The notes: a model not told the origin generated them from the sequence alone. 64,000 nt of DNA from Pantoea stewartii subsp. stewartii (GCF_008801695.1 NZ_VZPF01000017.1:1-64000); one strand, 5' to 3'. Positions 27,335 to 38,515 are shown, counted from the first letter of the stretch. A program made the numbers and translations.

Positions 27335-29314
27335 ATGTCTGACGGCATGAATAATATCAAGGGTTCGTCAGCTGGCGAACAAGGTGCTCTCCGCTCTATG
27401 CAGGAGGTGGCGATGAACGATCAGGACGCCAGCCTGATGCTGCGGACCTATAACATTGCCTGGTGGGGCAATAACTATTATGACGTGAATGAACTGGGTC
27501 ATATTAGTGTCTGTCCCGACCCGGATCGCCCGGACGTGCGCGTTGATCTGGCAAAACTGGTGAAAGAACGTGAGGCGCAAGGCCAGCGTCTGCCGGCGTT
27601 GTTCTGTTTTCCGCAGATCCTTCAGCACCGCCTGCGCTCAATCAACGCCGCGTTCAAACGCGCGCGTGAATCCTATGGCTATACCGGTGACTACTTCCTA
27701 GTTTATCCCATCAAGGTTAACCAGCACAAACGCGTGATTGAATCGCTGGTGAACTCCGGTGAGCCGTTGGGCCTTGAAGCCGGATCAAAAGCGGAACTGA
27801 TGGCGGTGCTGGCGCATGCCGGCCACACCCGCTCAGTGATTGTCTGTAACGGTTATAAAGATCGTGAATACATTCGTCTGGCGCTGATCGGCGAAAAAAT
27901 GGGGCACAAGGTTTATCTGGTTCTGGAGAAGATGACCGAAGTGCGTCTGGTGCTGGAAGAAGCGGAACGCCTGAATGTGGTGCCGCGCCTCGGCATTCGT
28001 GCGCGTCTGGCGTCGCAAGGTTCCGGTAAATGGCAGTCGAGCGGTGGCGAGAAATCCAAATTTGGCCTGTCTGCCACGCAGGTGCTGAAGCTGGTTGAAA
28101 TCATGCGCGAAGCCGGACGCATTGACAGCCTGCAACTGCTGCACTTCCACCTTGGCTCTCAGATGGCGAATATTCGCGATATCGCCACCGGCGTGCGCGA
28201 GTCGGCACGTTTTTACGTGGAGCTGGCGAAGCTGGGCGTCAACATTAAGTGCTTCGACGTCGGCGGCGGCCTGGGCGTGGATTATGAAGGGACGCGTTCA
28301 CAGTCTGACTGCTCGGTAAACTACGGGCTGAATGAATACGCTAATAATGTTATCTGGGCCATCGGTGCCGCCTGCGACGAACACGGACTTGAACATCCTA
28401 CCGTCATCACCGAGTCCGGTCGCGCCGTAACGGCGCACCATACGGTGCTGGTCTCTAACATCATTGGTGTTGAGCGGAACGAATTCAGCAAACCTGAAGC
28501 GCCCGATATCGATGATGCGCCGCGTCCTATCCTGAGCATGTGGGAAACCTGGCAGGAGATGCACGAGCCGAATACGCGCCGCTCTCTGCGTGAATGGCTG
28601 CACGACAGCCAGATGGACCTGTTTGATATTCACACCGGCTATTCGTCAGGCATTTACAGCCTTAAGCAGCGCGCCTGGGCTGAACAGCTGTACCTGAGCA
28701 TTTGCCATTATATTCAGCAGCATCTGGATCCCCGCAACCGCGCACATCTCCCGATTATTGATGAGCTGCAGGAGCGCATGGCGGATAAGATCTATGTGAA
28801 CTTCTCGCTGTTCCAGTCGATGCCGGACGCGTGGGGCATAGATCAGCTGTTCCCGGTGCTGCCACTGGAAGGCCTGAATAAAAAGCCCGAACGTCGGGCC
28901 GTGCTGCTGGATATTACCTGTGACTCCGATGGCACCATCGATCATTACGTGGATGGCGACGGCATCGCGACGACCATGCCGATGCCGGAATATGATGTGG
29001 AGAACCCACCGATGCTGGGCTTCTTTATGGTCGGCGCGTACCAGGAAATTCTGGGCAACATGCACAACCTGTTTGGTGATACCGAAGCGGTGGATGTCTT
29101 CGCATTCCAGGATGGCGAAGTGGAAGTACAGCTTTCCGATGAAGGCGATACCGTGGCCGACATGTTGCAGTATGTGCAGCTGGACCCCAATGAGCTGATG
29201 ACGCTGTTCCGTAAACAGATTCAGACCTCTGAACTGGACGAAGACCTGCGTGAGCAGTTCCTGCAGGAGTTTGAAAGCGGTCTCTATGGCTACACGTATT
29301 TAGAAGACGAATAA
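27335..29314 (+). CDS. speA: Biosynthetic arginine decarboxylase SpeA
   Basis: SpeA converts arginine to agmatine, the first step of the arginine route to putrescine; it is PLP-dependent and in E. coli partly periplasmic. The 659-residue product aligns with E. coli SpeA from [20 protein letters not shown], with PLP lysine K127 in [12 protein letters not shown], the glycine loop [12 protein letters not shown] and the DITCDSDG catalytic cysteine region. The frame is open upstream to 27122, but the family start and a GAGG ribosome site fix 27335. A strong terminator separates it from speB. Confidence 0.97.
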   Translation: MSDGMNNIKGSSAGEQGALRSMQEVAMNDQDASLMLRTYNIAWWGNNYYDVNELGHISVCPDPDRPDVRVDLAKLVKEREAQGQRLPALFCFPQILQHRLRSINAAFKRARESYGYTGDYFLVYPIKVNQHKRVIESLVNSGEPLGLEAGSKAELMAVLAHAGHTRSVIVCNGYKDREYIRLALIGEKMGHKVYLVLEKMTEVRLVLEEAERLNVVPRLGIRARLASQGSGKWQSSGGEKSKFGLSATQVLKLVEIMREAGRIDSLQLLHFHLGSQMANIRDIATGVRESARFYVELAKLGVNIKCFDVGGGLGVDYEGTRSQSDCSVNYGLNEYANNVIWAIGAACDEHGLEHPTVITESGRAVTAHHTVLVSNIIGVERNEFSKPEAPDIDDAPRPILSMWETWQEMHEPNTRRSLREWLHDSQMDLFDIHTGYSSGIYSLKQRAWAEQLYLSICHYIQQHLDPRNRAHLPIIDELQERMADKIYVNFSLFQSMPDAWGIDQLFPVLPLEGLNKKPERRAVLLDITCDSDGTIDHYVDGDGIATTMPMPEYDVENPPMLGFFMVGAYQEILGNMHNLFGDTEAVDVFAFQDGEVEVQLSDEGDTVADMLQYVQLDPNELMTLFRKQIQTSELDEDLREQFLQEFESGLYGYTYLEDE

Positions 29315-29370
29315 CGCCCTGCGAAGCGCTTGCAGCCGGGCGGGACATTGTTGATAATCGGCGGCAACAC

Positions 29371-29414
29371 ATCCCTTCCTCGTCGGGCCTAACGACGCGG
29401 AGGGGATTTTTTTT
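29371..29414 (+). terminator. Rho-independent terminator between speA and speB
   Basis: Fifteen-base arms (29371-29385 and 29393-29407) pair with one G-U and one mismatch, followed by a run of eight T. It lies 57 bp after the speA stop, so speB needs read-through or its own promoter. Confidence 0.85.
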
Positions 29415-29473
29415 ATCTCAACCTGAAAGGTGTGCGGGCCCGGCCCGGTTCAGACATTAACAGAGGACGACTT

Positions 29474-30394
29474 ATGTACAATACCCTCGGTAATCAGTAC
29501 GACAATTCACTGGTTTCTAACGCCTTTGGTTTTATGCGTTTTCCAGTCAATTTTCAGCCTTACGACAGCGACGCAGAGTGGGTGATCACCGGCGTTCCGT
29601 TTGATGCAGCAACCTCTGGCCGTCCGGGCAGCCGTCTTGGCCCTGGTGCCATCCGTCAGATTTCAACGAATCTGGCCTGGGAAGGCTGTCGCTGGCCGTG
29701 GGATTTTGACCTGCGTCAGCGCCTGAATGTCGTCGACTGTGGCGATTTGGTTTATGCCTTTGGCGACTCTCAGGACCTGTCTGACAAGTTGCAGGCTCAC
29801 GCAGAGAAGCTGCTGGCTAACGGTAAACGTATGATGACGCTTGGCGGCGATCACTACGTCACGCTGCCGCTACTGCGTGCCCACGCGAAGCACTTCGGTA
29901 AAATGGCGCTGGTGCACTTCGACGCGCATACCGATACCTATTCTAACGGCCCCACGTTTGACCATGGCACCATGTTCTTTACGGCGCCAAAAGAGGGCCT
30001 GATCGATCCGCAGCACTCCGTCCAGATCGGTATCCGTACCGAGTTCGATAAGAGCCTGGGCTTTAACGTGCTGGATGCGGCGCAGGTTAACGACCGCAGC
30101 GTGGACGATATCTTGGCGGAAATTAAGCGCACCGTTGGCGATCTGCCGGTTTACCTTACCTTTGACATTGACTGCCTGGACCCTGCGCATGCGCCGGGTA
30201 CCGGTACGCCAGTGATCGGTGGCTTAACGACCGACAAAGCGACCAAGTTGATTCGGGGTTTGCAGGGCATGAATATTGTCGGGATGGATCTGGTGGAAGT
30301 GGCCCCGGGCTATGATCACGCCGATCTGACCGCGCTGGCTGCCGCAACGCTGGCACTGGATATGTTACACGTTCAGGCCGCCAACAAAGGCTAA
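29474..30394 (+). CDS. speB: Agmatinase SpeB
   Basis: SpeB hydrolyses agmatine to putrescine and urea, completing the pathway begun by SpeA. The 306-residue ureohydrolase has the Mn2+-binding motifs [18 protein letters not shown] and [13 protein letters not shown], with all ligands present. Start 29474 ([20 protein letters not shown]) matches E. coli and has a GAGGA ribosome site; the frame extends 14 codons upstream to 29432. Same direction as speA, with a terminator between them. Confidence 0.97.
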   Translation: MYNTLGNQYDNSLVSNAFGFMRFPVNFQPYDSDAEWVITGVPFDAATSGRPGSRLGPGAIRQISTNLAWEGCRWPWDFDLRQRLNVVDCGDLVYAFGDSQDLSDKLQAHAEKLLANGKRMMTLGGDHYVTLPLLRAHAKHFGKMALVHFDAHTDTYSNGPTFDHGTMFFTAPKEGLIDPQHSVQIGIRTEFDKSLGFNVLDAAQVNDRSVDDILAEIKRTVGDLPVYLTFDIDCLDPAHAPGTGTPVIGGLTTDKATKLIRGLQGMNIVGMDLVEVAPGYDHADLTALAAATLALDMLHVQAANKG

Positions 30395-30400
30395 TGCCAC

Positions 30401-30427
30401 AGCGGGATAACGCAGCGTTATCCCGCT
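30401..30427. terminator. Bidirectional hairpin between convergent speB and loiP
   Basis: Perfect 12-bp stem AGCGGGATAACG/CGTTATCCCGCT (30401-30412 and 30416-30427) with a 3-base loop. There is no T run on either side. Located in the 42-bp convergent gap, so it probably shapes both 3' ends. Confidence 0.65.
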
Positions 30428-30436
30428 GATTCAGGC

Positions 30437-31192
30437 TTACTTGCTGTCTGCCGCGATACGATCGCGAATGTGTTGTGCGCGGGCTTCAGAATCAGGGTGC
30501 GAATCGAACATAGAGCTCTGGCGACCCTGTTCCAGTTTCGCCAGTTTTTCAAAGCTGGTCGCTAATCCGACAGGGTCAATTCCCCGTTTTTTAAGCAGAT
30601 CGTAAGAGTAGTCATCCGCCTGCGTTTCCTGAGTCTGGGAGAACTGCGCATTCACCAGTTTTTCGCCCATATCGCCCAGTTGTGACTGCGACAGCGAGCC
30701 AATGATGCCTCCTACGGACGCGGCAGCGGTGCGCGCGGCGGTCGTGGTAAAGGCAACCTGCATCGCTTTACGTGTATGGCCCAGCGCGACGTGACCCATT
30801 TCGTGCCCCAGCACCGCCTCCACTTCATTGTCGTTCATCATGTCCATCAGGCCGCTGTAAACGCGTATACAGCCGTTGGCCATCGCCCAGGCATTCACAT
30901 CTTTGGTCTGGTAGACCTTATAGTTAGCCGGCGTACCGTTAATGTTGTCGCCCAGTGCGGCCGCGATTTTATTCAGACGTTGCTGGTATTCGCTGTTCGC
31001 CGGCGCGACCTGATTGTCTTTGTCCATCTGGGCACAGGATTGATCGCTCAACTGCTTCACCTGGGCATCGCTTAATGTGTACGCCTGGAAAGCCTGTGCA
31101 CCTGACTGCAGCAGGCCGTTGTTATTCATCCCCTCGCAGCCGCTTAACAGCGCGATCATCCCCAAAGCCAGTACCGTTTTCTGAATTTTCAT
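30437..31192 (-). CDS. loiP: Outer-membrane metalloprotease LoiP (YggG)
   Basis: LoiP is an M48-family zinc peptidase anchored to the outer membrane and linked to low-osmolarity response in E. coli. The 251-residue precursor has a lipoprotein signal with lipobox LSGC (C19). The zinc motif is H130-E131-M-G-H134 in VLGHEMGHVALGH, and the downstream third ligand lies in ETQADDYSYDLL. Length matches E. coli LoiP (252). It converges with speB and diverges from tktA. Confidence 0.95.
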   Translation of the reverse strand: MKIQKTVLALGMIALLSGCEGMNNNGLLQSGAQAFQAYTLSDAQVKQLSDQSCAQMDKDNQVAPANSEYQQRLNKIAAALGDNINGTPANYKVYQTKDVNAWAMANGCIRVYSGLMDMMNDNEVEAVLGHEMGHVALGHTRKAMQVAFTTTAARTAAASVGGIIGSLSQSQLGDMGEKLVNAQFSQTQETQADDYSYDLLKKRGIDPVGLATSFEKLAKLEQGRQSSMFDSHPDSEARAQHIRDRIAADSK

Positions 31193-31461
31193 TCCATCTT
31201 CCCAATAGTAACAAGATAAAAAACAATCACCTGACGCGGTGGCTGGTGATCGAACTTAATGGTTATAGTCGGCGGTAAACCGTTTTGCTAGCAGACATTA
31301 CCGGAAAAGCCAAACGCGCCGGGCATATTTCGCGTTTTACGACATTACTTTTAGGCCGTTTTTCATGTACATTGTTGTGAAAGTTTCCCCTCGCTTTGCC
31401 CGATAACTGATTAATTACAAAAGGTTAAGGCGAAAATCGTTAATCCGAAATGGAGTAGAAG

Positions 31462-33456
31462 ATGCCCTCTCGTAAAGATCTTGCCAATGCCATTCGCGCG
31501 CTAAGTATGGATGCAGTGCAAAAAGCTAAATCGGGACATCCGGGTGCCCCTATGGGCATGGCGGATATCGCCGAAGTGTTATGGCGTGGCTACCTGAATC
31601 ATAATCCAACTAACCCATTGTGGGCTGACCGCGACCGTTTTGTGCTGTCGAATGGTCACGGTTCGATGCTGATCTACAGCCTGCTGCATCTGACCGGTTA
31701 CGATTTGCCCATCAGCGAACTGGAAAACTTCCGTCAGCTGCACTCTAAAACCCCGGGTCACCCTGAGTACGGCTACACCGTTGGTGTGGAAACCACCACC
31801 GGTCCGCTGGGCCAGGGCATTGCCAATGCCGTGGGTTTTGCCATCGCTGAGCGCACATTAGCGGCGCAGTTCAACCGTCCGGGTCATGACATCGTAGACC
31901 ATAACACCTGGGTGTTTATGGGCGATGGTTGCATGATGGAAGGCATCTCACACGAAGTCTGCTCACTGGCCGGTACGCTGAAGCTCGGTAAGCTGGTGGC
32001 CTTCTATGACGATAACGGTATTTCAATCGATGGCCATATCGACGGCTGGTTTACCGATGACACCGCTAAGCGTTTTGAAGCCTATGGCTGGCATGTGGTG
32101 CGCGGTGTGGATGGGCATAACGCGGATGCGATCGCGAAAGCCATCGAAGAAGCGAAAGCCGTAACCGATAAGCCTTCACTGCTGATGTGCAAAACCGTGA
32201 TTGGTTTCGGTTCACCAAACAAAGCGGGCACCCATGATTCACATGGCGCGCCACTGGGTGACGACGAAGTGGCCTTGACCCGTAAGCAACTGGGTTGGGA
32301 GTATCCGCCATTTGTTATCCCGTCTGAGATTTATGCCGAGTGGGATGCTAAAGAAGCGGGCCAGGCGAAAGAAGCCGCGTGGAATGAAAAATTTGCCGCT
32401 TACGCCAAAGCCTTCCCGGAACTGGCTGCCGAATTCAAACGTCGCATGAGCAACGAACTGCCAGCTAACTGGCAGCAAGAGTCGCAAAAATTCATTGAGC
32501 AGTTGCAGGCGAACCCGGCGAAAATTGCCAGCCGTAAAGCTTCGCAGAATGCGATTGAAGCGTTTGGTAAGATCCTGCCGGAATATCTGGGCGGTTCAGC
32601 GGATCTGGCACCCAGTAACCTGACTATCTGGTCGGGATCTAAGCCAATCAATGAAGATGCTGCGGGTAACTACATCCATTATGGTGTGCGTGAGTTTGGT
32701 ATGACCGCGATTGCTAACGGTCTGGCCCTGCACGGCGGTTTCCTGCCTTATACCGCAACCTTCCTGATGTTCGTGGAATATGCGCGTAACGCGGCACGTA
32801 TGGCTGCGCTGATGAAGATCCGTCAGATCATGGTGTATACCCATGATTCAATCGGTCTGGGTGAAGATGGCCCGACGCACCAGCCTGTTGAGCAGATGGC
32901 AAGCCTGCGCACGACGCCGAACATGAGCCTGTGGCGTCCGTGTGACCAGGTTGAATCTGCCGTGGCGTGGAAATATGCCATTGAGCGTAAAGACGGCCCA
33001 AGCGCCCTGATCTTCTCGCGTCAGAACCTGGCACAGCAGGAGCGTACACCCGAGCAACTGGCCAACGTGGCCCGCGGTGGTTATGTCCTCAAAGACAGCG
33101 CAGGCACGCCAGAACTGATTCTGATTGCCACCGGTTCCGAAGTGGAACTGGCCGTCGCGGCTTACCAGAAGCTTACCGAAGAAGGTCGCAAGGTGCGCGT
33201 GGTGTCTATGCCATCGACCGATGCTTTCGATAAACAGTCCGAAGAATACCGTGAATCTGTTCTGCCAAAAGCCGTTGCGGCGCGCGTCGCTATTGAGGCT
33301 GGTATCGCCGATTACTGGTTTAAATACACCGGGCTGAACGGGGCTATTGTTGGGATGACCACCTTTGGTGAGTCGGCTCCTGCTGAGAAGCTGTTCGAAG
33401 TGTTCGGTTTCACGCTCGACAACGTTGTCGCAAAAGCAAAAGCGTTGCTGGCGTAA
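31462..33456 (+). CDS. tktA: Transketolase 1 TktA
   Basis: Transketolase transfers two-carbon units between sugar phosphates in the non-oxidative pentose phosphate pathway and supplies erythrose-4-phosphate, the substrate of Epd encoded next door. The 664-residue protein has H26 in KSGHPGAP, the thiamine diphosphate motif [16 protein letters not shown] ending in DDN, and the pyrimidine domain with [14 protein letters not shown]. Length is as in E. coli (663). Its ATG has a GGAG ribosome site. The cmt/ygg genes that lie between tktA and epd in E. coli are absent here. Confidence 0.98.
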   Translation: MPSRKDLANAIRALSMDAVQKAKSGHPGAPMGMADIAEVLWRGYLNHNPTNPLWADRDRFVLSNGHGSMLIYSLLHLTGYDLPISELENFRQLHSKTPGHPEYGYTVGVETTTGPLGQGIANAVGFAIAERTLAAQFNRPGHDIVDHNTWVFMGDGCMMEGISHEVCSLAGTLKLGKLVAFYDDNGISIDGHIDGWFTDDTAKRFEAYGWHVVRGVDGHNADAIAKAIEEAKAVTDKPSLLMCKTVIGFGSPNKAGTHDSHGAPLGDDEVALTRKQLGWEYPPFVIPSEIYAEWDAKEAGQAKEAAWNEKFAAYAKAFPELAAEFKRRMSNELPANWQQESQKFIEQLQANPAKIASRKASQNAIEAFGKILPEYLGGSADLAPSNLTIWSGSKPINEDAAGNYIHYGVREFGMTAIANGLALHGGFLPYTATFLMFVEYARNAARMAALMKIRQIMVYTHDSIGLGEDGPTHQPVEQMASLRTTPNMSLWRPCDQVESAVAWKYAIERKDGPSALIFSRQNLAQQERTPEQLANVARGGYVLKDSAGTPELILIATGSEVELAVAAYQKLTEEGRKVRVVSMPSTDAFDKQSEEYRESVLPKAVAARVAIEAGIADYWFKYTGLNGAIVGMTTFGESAPAEKLFEVFGFTLDNVVAKAKALLA

Positions 33457-33463
33457 TGCCACA

Positions 33464-33523
33464 ATCCTGACGCGTGCCTGCGCGTCAGGATAGCAATAAA
33501 AAGGGGGGCGCTTTCTGCCCCCC
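33464..33523 (+). terminator. Tandem hairpins after tktA
   Basis: Two perfect hairpins in a row: ATCCTGACGCG/CGCGTCAGGAT (33464-33474 and 33481-33491) and GGGGGGC/GCCCCCC (33503-33509 and 33517-33523). Neither has a U tract. Position after the stop codon suggests termination or 3'-end protection. Confidence 0.65.
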
Positions 33524-33645
33524 TGACTGACGCAATTATTCCTGGAGTAATCGCTCATTTTTGCTCAATTATGTGATGCAGATCCAAAAATTCGCAGCTC
33601 GCTTGATCGCAGTCATTCCTGTTATTCCTCACTTCTATTATTCTC

Positions 33646-33661
33646 GCTGAACCGTTTCAGT
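33646..33661. promoter_or_regulatory. Cra (FruR) box upstream of epd, distal
   Basis: GCTGAACCGTTTCAGT matches the Cra consensus GCTGAAWCGWTTCAGC in all but two positions. It lies about 110 bp upstream of epd. Cra is a known regulator of the epd-pgk operon in E. coli. Confidence 0.8.
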
Positions 33662-33708
33662 TATGGCGCGTTCACCCTGCATCGGGTAAGAATCTCCTGT
33701 ACAAAACG

Positions 33709-33724
33709 TGGTGAAACGCTCAGG
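33709..33724. promoter_or_regulatory. Cra-like box upstream of epd, proximal
   Basis: TGGTGAAACGCTCAGG keeps the TGAAACG core and a degraded right half of the Cra dyad. Its centre is 63 bp from the distal box, about six helical turns, so both could be bound on the same DNA face. Confidence 0.5.
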
Positions 33725-33765
33725 CTATCTGCACCTTTTTTTCAGTCTGGTTTGGCAGGAGAAAG

Positions 33766-34785
33766 ATGACCATTCGGGTTGCAATAAACGGCTTTGGTCG
33801 CATTGGACGCAACGTGTTGCGTGCACTGTATGAAACGGGACGCCGTGCAGAAATCACCGTGGTGGCGATTAATGAGCTGGCGGAAGCCGCAGGCATGGCG
33901 CACTTATTAAAATACGACACCAGTCATGGCCGTTTTGCACTGGATGTTCGCCAGGAGCGGGACCTGCTGTGGGTGGGAGAAGATACTATTCGTATTCTGC
34001 ACCACGCCGGACTGGACGCGCTGCCCTGGCGCGAACTCAATGTCGATGTGGTACTGGACTGTACCGGCGTTTATGGTTCCCGCCAGGATGGTGAAGCTCA
34101 TCTGCGCGCTGGCACTAAAAAAGTCCTGTTTTCCCATCCGGGTGGTCACGATCTTGATGCCACCGTCGTGTACGGTGTTAACGAGCAGGAACTGAAACAA
34201 ACGGACTGTATTGTCTCGAATGCCTCCTGCACCACCAACTGCATTATTCCCGTGATTAAGCTGCTGGATGATGCGTTTGGGATTGAGTCGGGCACGGTGA
34301 CGACGATCCATTCGGCGATGCACGATCAACAGGTGATCGATGCTTATCACAGCGATCTGCGCCGCACGCGTGCAGCCAGTCAGTCTATTATTCCGGTGGA
34401 CACGCGCCTGGCGGCAGGCATTACGCGTATTTTTCCGAAATTTAACGATCGCTTTGAAGCCATCGCAGTGCGTGTGCCGACGATCAACGTGACCGCCATT
34501 GATCTCAGCGTTTCTGTGCGTCAGCCGGTTAAGGCCTGTGAGGTTAACGCCTTGTTGCTGAGCGCGGCAGAAGGGGCGTTTCGTGGTATAGTTGACTATA
34601 CGGAGTTGCCGTTAGTCTCAATAGATTTCAACCATGATCCGCACAGTGCCATTGTGGACGGTACACAAACGCGGGTCAGCGGTCAGCATCTGATCAAAAC
34701 CCTGGTCTGGTGCGACAACGAATGGGGCTTTGCTAACCGAATGATCGACACGACGTTAGCGATGGCCGCAAGCGGTTTCAGGTAA
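33766..34785 (+). CDS. epd: Erythrose-4-phosphate dehydrogenase Epd
   Basis: Epd oxidises erythrose-4-phosphate to 4-phosphoerythronate with NAD+, the first step toward pyridoxal phosphate. It is a GAPDH homologue: Rossmann motif [17 protein letters not shown], and catalytic Cys C155 in SNASCTTNC at the E. coli position. The 339 residues match E. coli. An AGGAG ribosome site precedes the ATG. It leads the epd-pgk-fbaA cluster behind two Cra-like boxes. Confidence 0.97.
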   Translation: MTIRVAINGFGRIGRNVLRALYETGRRAEITVVAINELAEAAGMAHLLKYDTSHGRFALDVRQERDLLWVGEDTIRILHHAGLDALPWRELNVDVVLDCTGVYGSRQDGEAHLRAGTKKVLFSHPGGHDLDATVVYGVNEQELKQTDCIVSNASCTTNCIIPVIKLLDDAFGIESGTVTTIHSAMHDQQVIDAYHSDLRRTRAASQSIIPVDTRLAAGITRIFPKFNDRFEAIAVRVPTINVTAIDLSVSVRQPVKACEVNALLLSAAEGAFRGIVDYTELPLVSIDFNHDPHSAIVDGTQTRVSGQHLIKTLVWCDNEWGFANRMIDTTLAMAASGFR

Positions 34786-34836
34786 GACGCGGTTTGCGTC
34801 TGGCAAAACTTATGAGAATCAACGAGAGGGTTCACC

Positions 34837-36000
34837 ATGTCCGTAATTAAGATGACCGATCTGGATCTTGCTGGCAAACGCGTTCTAATCCGCGCCGATC
34901 TCAACGTGCCGGTAAAAGAAGGGAAAGTGACGTCAGATGCACGTATCCGTGCGTCTCTGCCTACCATCGAAGCAGCCCTGAAGCAGGGCGCTAAAGTGAT
35001 GGTTACCTCTCACTTGGGTCGTCCGACCGAAGGTGAATACAACGACGAATTCTCACTGCTGCCTGTAGTGAACTACCTGAAAGAAAAACTGAACGGCACC
35101 CCGGTAACGCTGGCGAAAGACTACCTTGACGGCGTCGATATCGGCGCGGGCGAGCTGGTTGTGCTGGAAAACGTTCGCTTTAACAAAGGCGAAAAGAAAG
35201 ACGACGAGGCGCTGGCAAAAAAATACGCAGCACTGTGTGACGTGTTCGTGATGGATGCTTTTGGCACCGCGCACCGCGCCCAGGCCTCTACACACGGCGT
35301 GGGTAAATTTGCGCCTGTCGCCTGTGCGGGCCCGCTGCTGTCGGCTGAGCTGGACGCGCTGGGTAAAGTGATGAAAAACCCTGAGCGTCCGCTGGTGGCC
35401 GTCGTCGGTGGTTCTAAAGTCTCAACCAAATTTGATGTGCTGCAGTCGCTGGTCAAGATTGCTGACACCGTGATTGTCGGCGGTGGCATTGCGAACACCT
35501 TCGTCGCTATCGATAACAAAGTGGGTAAATCGCTGTATGAGCCAGACTTTGTTGAAGCGGCAAAAGGCCTGCGCGATCAGTACGGTATTCCTGTCCCAAC
35601 CGACTCACGCGTTGGCACGGAATTCTCTGAAACTGCCCCGGCAACCGTGAAAAAGGTTTCGGAAGTGGCAGATAACGAAGAGATTATGGACTTCGGCGAC
35701 GAAACCGCTCAGGCCATGGCAACCATCCTCAAGAATGCGAAAACCATTCTGTGGAATGGCCCGGTTGGTGTGTTTGAGTTCCCGAACTTCCGTAAAGGCA
35801 CCGAGATTGTCTCTAACGCGATTGCAGACAGTGACGCGTTCTCTGTTGCAGGTGGCGGTGATACGCTGGCTGCTATCGATCTGTTTGGCATTGAAGACAA
35901 AATCTCCTATATCTCGACGGGCGGCGGCGCGTTCCTTGAGTTCGTTGAAGGCAAAAAACTGCCTGCCGTTGCCATGCTGGAAGAGCGTGCGAAGCAGTAA
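34837..36000 (+). CDS. pgk: Phosphoglycerate kinase Pgk
   Basis: Pgk interconverts 1,3-bisphosphoglycerate and 3-phosphoglycerate with ADP/ATP in glycolysis. The 387-residue bilobed protein starts [25 protein letters not shown] and has the substrate-binding RADLN and [11 protein letters not shown], and the nucleotide-binding GGGDTLAA near the C-terminus. Length matches E. coli. It is 51 bp after epd without a visible terminator, so it is co-transcribed, and 3-phosphoglycerate also feeds SerA in this window. Confidence 0.98.
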   Translation: MSVIKMTDLDLAGKRVLIRADLNVPVKEGKVTSDARIRASLPTIEAALKQGAKVMVTSHLGRPTEGEYNDEFSLLPVVNYLKEKLNGTPVTLAKDYLDGVDIGAGELVVLENVRFNKGEKKDDEALAKKYAALCDVFVMDAFGTAHRAQASTHGVGKFAPVACAGPLLSAELDALGKVMKNPERPLVAVVGGSKVSTKFDVLQSLVKIADTVIVGGGIANTFVAIDNKVGKSLYEPDFVEAAKGLRDQYGIPVPTDSRVGTEFSETAPATVKKVSEVADNEEIMDFGDETAQAMATILKNAKTILWNGPVGVFEFPNFRKGTEIVSNAIADSDAFSVAGGGDTLAAIDLFGIEDKISYISTGGGAFLEFVEGKKLPAVAMLEERAKQ

Positions 36001-36009
36001 TCCTTTGGG

Positions 36010-36082
36010 GGCGGTGCCTGGCGGCACTGCCTGAAAACTCGCCCGATACCGGGCGTTTAAATCGCTGTCCCCATGTTGGGGA
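36010..36082 (+). other. Three consecutive small hairpins between pgk and fbaA
   Basis: GGCGGTGCC/GGCACTGCC (36010-36018, 36023-36031; one G-U type mismatch), CGCCCG/CGGGCG (36040-36045, 36050-36055) and TCCCC/GGGGA (36068-36072, 36078-36082). None is followed by a U run, so they look like 3'-end stabilisers or processing signals rather than terminators, allowing different levels of pgk and fbaA from one transcript. Inference. Confidence 0.5.
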
Positions 36083-36109
36083 TAACCGGTCACGAAACAG
36101 GACACAATC

Positions 36110-37189
36110 ATGTCTAAAATTTTTGATTTCGTAAAACCCGGCGTTGTCACTGGTGACGACGTTCAGAAGATCTTCAAAGTAGCGAAAGAGAATAAATTCG
36201 CTCTGCCAGCGGTTAACTGCGTCGGTACTGACTCAATTAACGCTGTGCTGGAAGCCGCCGCGAAAGTTAAATCCCCGGTTATCGTACAGTTCTCTAACGG
36301 CGGTGCTGCGTTCATCGCCGGTAAAGGTTTTAAAACCGACAAGCCACAGGGCGCCGCCATTTTCGGTGCGATCTCTGGCGCACAGCACGTGCATCTGATG
36401 GCTGAACAGTATGGCGTGCCGGTTATCCTGCACACCGACCACTGTGCCAAAAAACTGCTGCCGTGGATCGACGGTCTGCTTGACGCAGGCGAAGAGCACT
36501 TCAAAAAGACCGGCAAGCCGCTGTTCTCTTCTCATATGATCGACCTGTCTGAAGAGTCACTGGAAGAAAACATCGAAATCAGCAGCAAATACCTGGCGCG
36601 CATGGCGAAAATCGACATGACCCTGGAAATCGAACTGGGCTGCACCGGCGGTGAAGAAGATGGCGTGGACAACAGCCACATGGACGCTTCTGCCCTGTAC
36701 ACCCAGCCAGAAGACGTGAACTACGCGTACGAAAAACTGAATGCGATCAGCCCGCGTTTCACCATTGCGGCATCCTTCGGTAACGTCCACGGCGTTTACA
36801 AACCCGGTAACGTGAAACTGACCCCAACCATCCTGCGTGACTCCCAGAAATTTGTCTGTGAAAAACATGGCCTGCCGCACAATGCGCTGGATTTCGTGTT
36901 CCACGGTGGTTCAGGTTCTTCTGCTGCAGAAATCGAAGAGTCTATCAGCTACGGCGTGATCAAGATGAACATCGATACCGATACTCAATGGGCGACCTGG
37001 GACGGTATTCTGCAGTACTACAAAAAGAACGAAGGCTATCTGCAGGCGCAGCTGGGTAACCCAGAAGGCGCTGATAAGCCGAACAAGAAATACTACGATC
37101 CACGCGTCTGGCTGCGCGCTGCGCAGGCATCCATGGTGGTGCGTCTGGAGCAGGCGTTCAAAGAACTCAACGCCGTTGACGTTCTGTAA
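36110..37189 (+). CDS. fbaA: Class II fructose-bisphosphate aldolase FbaA
   Basis: FbaA cleaves fructose-1,6-bisphosphate to dihydroxyacetone phosphate and glyceraldehyde-3-phosphate, using zinc. The 359-residue protein is of normal length; the catalytic Asp and first zinc ligand are D110 and H111 in ILHTDHCAKKLLPW, with the second signature GELGGVEDG region here as LELGCTGGEEDGVD. It closes the epd-pgk-fbaA cluster and is followed by a strong terminator. Confidence 0.98.
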   Translation: MSKIFDFVKPGVVTGDDVQKIFKVAKENKFALPAVNCVGTDSINAVLEAAAKVKSPVIVQFSNGGAAFIAGKGFKTDKPQGAAIFGAISGAQHVHLMAEQYGVPVILHTDHCAKKLLPWIDGLLDAGEEHFKKTGKPLFSSHMIDLSEESLEENIEISSKYLARMAKIDMTLEIELGCTGGEEDGVDNSHMDASALYTQPEDVNYAYEKLNAISPRFTIAASFGNVHGVYKPGNVKLTPTILRDSQKFVCEKHGLPHNALDFVFHGGSGSSAAEIEESISYGVIKMNIDTDTQWATWDGILQYYKKNEGYLQAQLGNPEGADKPNKKYYDPRVWLRAAQASMVVRLEQAFKELNAVDVL

Positions 37190-37239
37190 GTAGCGTTGCT
37201 CAGCGCTGAGGTCGTCAGGACGTCAGCGTGACTGACTCT

Positions 37240-37268
37240 GTCCCGATCAGCCGATCGGGACTTTTTTT
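37240..37268 (+). terminator. Rho-independent terminator after fbaA
   Basis: Perfect 9-bp stem GTCCCGATC/GATCGGGAC (37240-37248 and 37253-37261), tetraloop AGCC, followed by seven T. The rest of 37269-37550 is AT-moderate leader DNA before mscS with no gene that I recognise. Confidence 0.92.
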
Positions 37269-37550
37269 ATCCCGCCTTTGCACACCTTTCTCTTTGCGCT
37301 TTTGATAAGTCGACGTCCGGTTACAGCGGCATCGCTCACTACCTTTTATGCTCAAAAACTTCTCAACAGGGAAGGGCGAAGCGAGGGGAGTCAAACGCAT
37401 TGTGGCGACGATTCAGGCTGCCCGTCCTCATTATGGTGCCATGTAATTTGGCACCAGGCTAAATAATTGATTACCCTTAATCCCTGGGTGTCGGATTACA
37501 TCTGGCAGTTTTTGTTTTTCCCCTCGGGGATTCATCAACAGGGCTTACAA

Positions 37551-38426
37551 ATGGAAGACTTGAATGTTGTGGATGGTATCAACAGTGCCGGTGGCTGGTT
37601 AGTACACAACCAGGCGCTGATTCTGAGTTATGCCGTGAATATCGTTGCGGCTGTTGCCATCATTATTGTCGGGATGGTCATCGCCAGAGTGATTTCAAAC
37701 GCCGTTAATCGTCTGCTCATCGCGCGTCATATTGACGCCACCGTGGCAGACTTTCTTTCCGCGCTGGTTCGTTATGGCGTCATTGCGTTTACGGTGATTG
37801 CTGCGCTGGGACGCGTTGGCGTGCAAACCGCGTCGGTCATTGCCGTGCTGGGTGCGGCGGGTCTGGCCGTCGGCCTTGCGCTACAGGGCTCATTGTCCAA
37901 TCTGGCAGCCGGTGTACTGCTGGTCACGTTCCGTCCTTTCCGTACCGGTGAGTTTGTTGATCTGGGCGGCGTGATGGGCACCGTACTGAATGTGCAGATT
38001 TTCTCGACCACACTGCGGTCGGCGGATGGCAAGATTGTGGTGGTGCCCAATGGCAAAATCATCAGCGGGAATATCATCAACTTCTCGCGAGAACCTGTGC
38101 GCCGTAATGAATTCATCGTTGGCGTGGCCTATGAGGCCGATGTGGATGAGGTGATTGCCCTGCTGCGTGAAGTGGTGGAAGCCGATCAGCGTGTCTTAAA
38201 AGATCGTGGCATCCAGATTGGCCTGAATGAATTGGGCGCTTCATCGCTGAATTTCGTTGTGCGTTGCTGGAGCAACAGTAGCGATCTGCAGGACGTTTAC
38301 TGGGATCTGCTCAAGAACTTCAAACGTGCGCTGGATAACAAAGGCATTGGTATTCCTTACCCACAGATGGATGTCCATCTGCATCAGGTGAACAAACCTG
38401 ACGCGGAAACTGCGGTCACCCGTTAA
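37551..38426 (+). CDS. mscS: Small-conductance mechanosensitive channel MscS
   Basis: MscS is a homoheptameric inner-membrane channel that opens under membrane tension on hypo-osmotic shock. From [20 protein letters not shown] the 291-residue protein follows E. coli MscS: TM1 and TM2 (about 25-80), the pore helix TM3 with the Gly/Ala packing stretch [19 protein letters not shown], then the cytoplasmic cage. The C-terminal 40 residues are more divergent. The frame is open to 37467, but homology starts at 37551. Lies between fbaA and argO, as in E. coli. Confidence 0.95.
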   Translation: MEDLNVVDGINSAGGWLVHNQALILSYAVNIVAAVAIIIVGMVIARVISNAVNRLLIARHIDATVADFLSALVRYGVIAFTVIAALGRVGVQTASVIAVLGAAGLAVGLALQGSLSNLAAGVLLVTFRPFRTGEFVDLGGVMGTVLNVQIFSTTLRSADGKIVVVPNGKIISGNIINFSREPVRRNEFIVGVAYEADVDEVIALLREVVEADQRVLKDRGIQIGLNELGASSLNFVVRCWSNSSDLQDVYWDLLKNFKRALDNKGIGIPYPQMDVHLHQVNKPDAETAVTR

Positions 38427-38486
38427 GCCGATGGGCGGCAGCCGCCGCCCATTAAAATGGCTAATGACGTATTAATTTTTTCCATT

Positions 38487-38515
38487 TCCGCTAATCATAT
38501 CGGCTTCTCTATAAT
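38487..38515 (+). promoter_or_regulatory. argO promoter
   Basis: A consensus -10 TATAAT (38510-38515) with a 17-bp spacer but a poor -35 TCCGCT (38487-38492). A weak -35 is what an activator-dependent promoter would show; ArgP, encoded nearby at 40501-41403, activates argO in E. coli. Confidence 0.6.
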
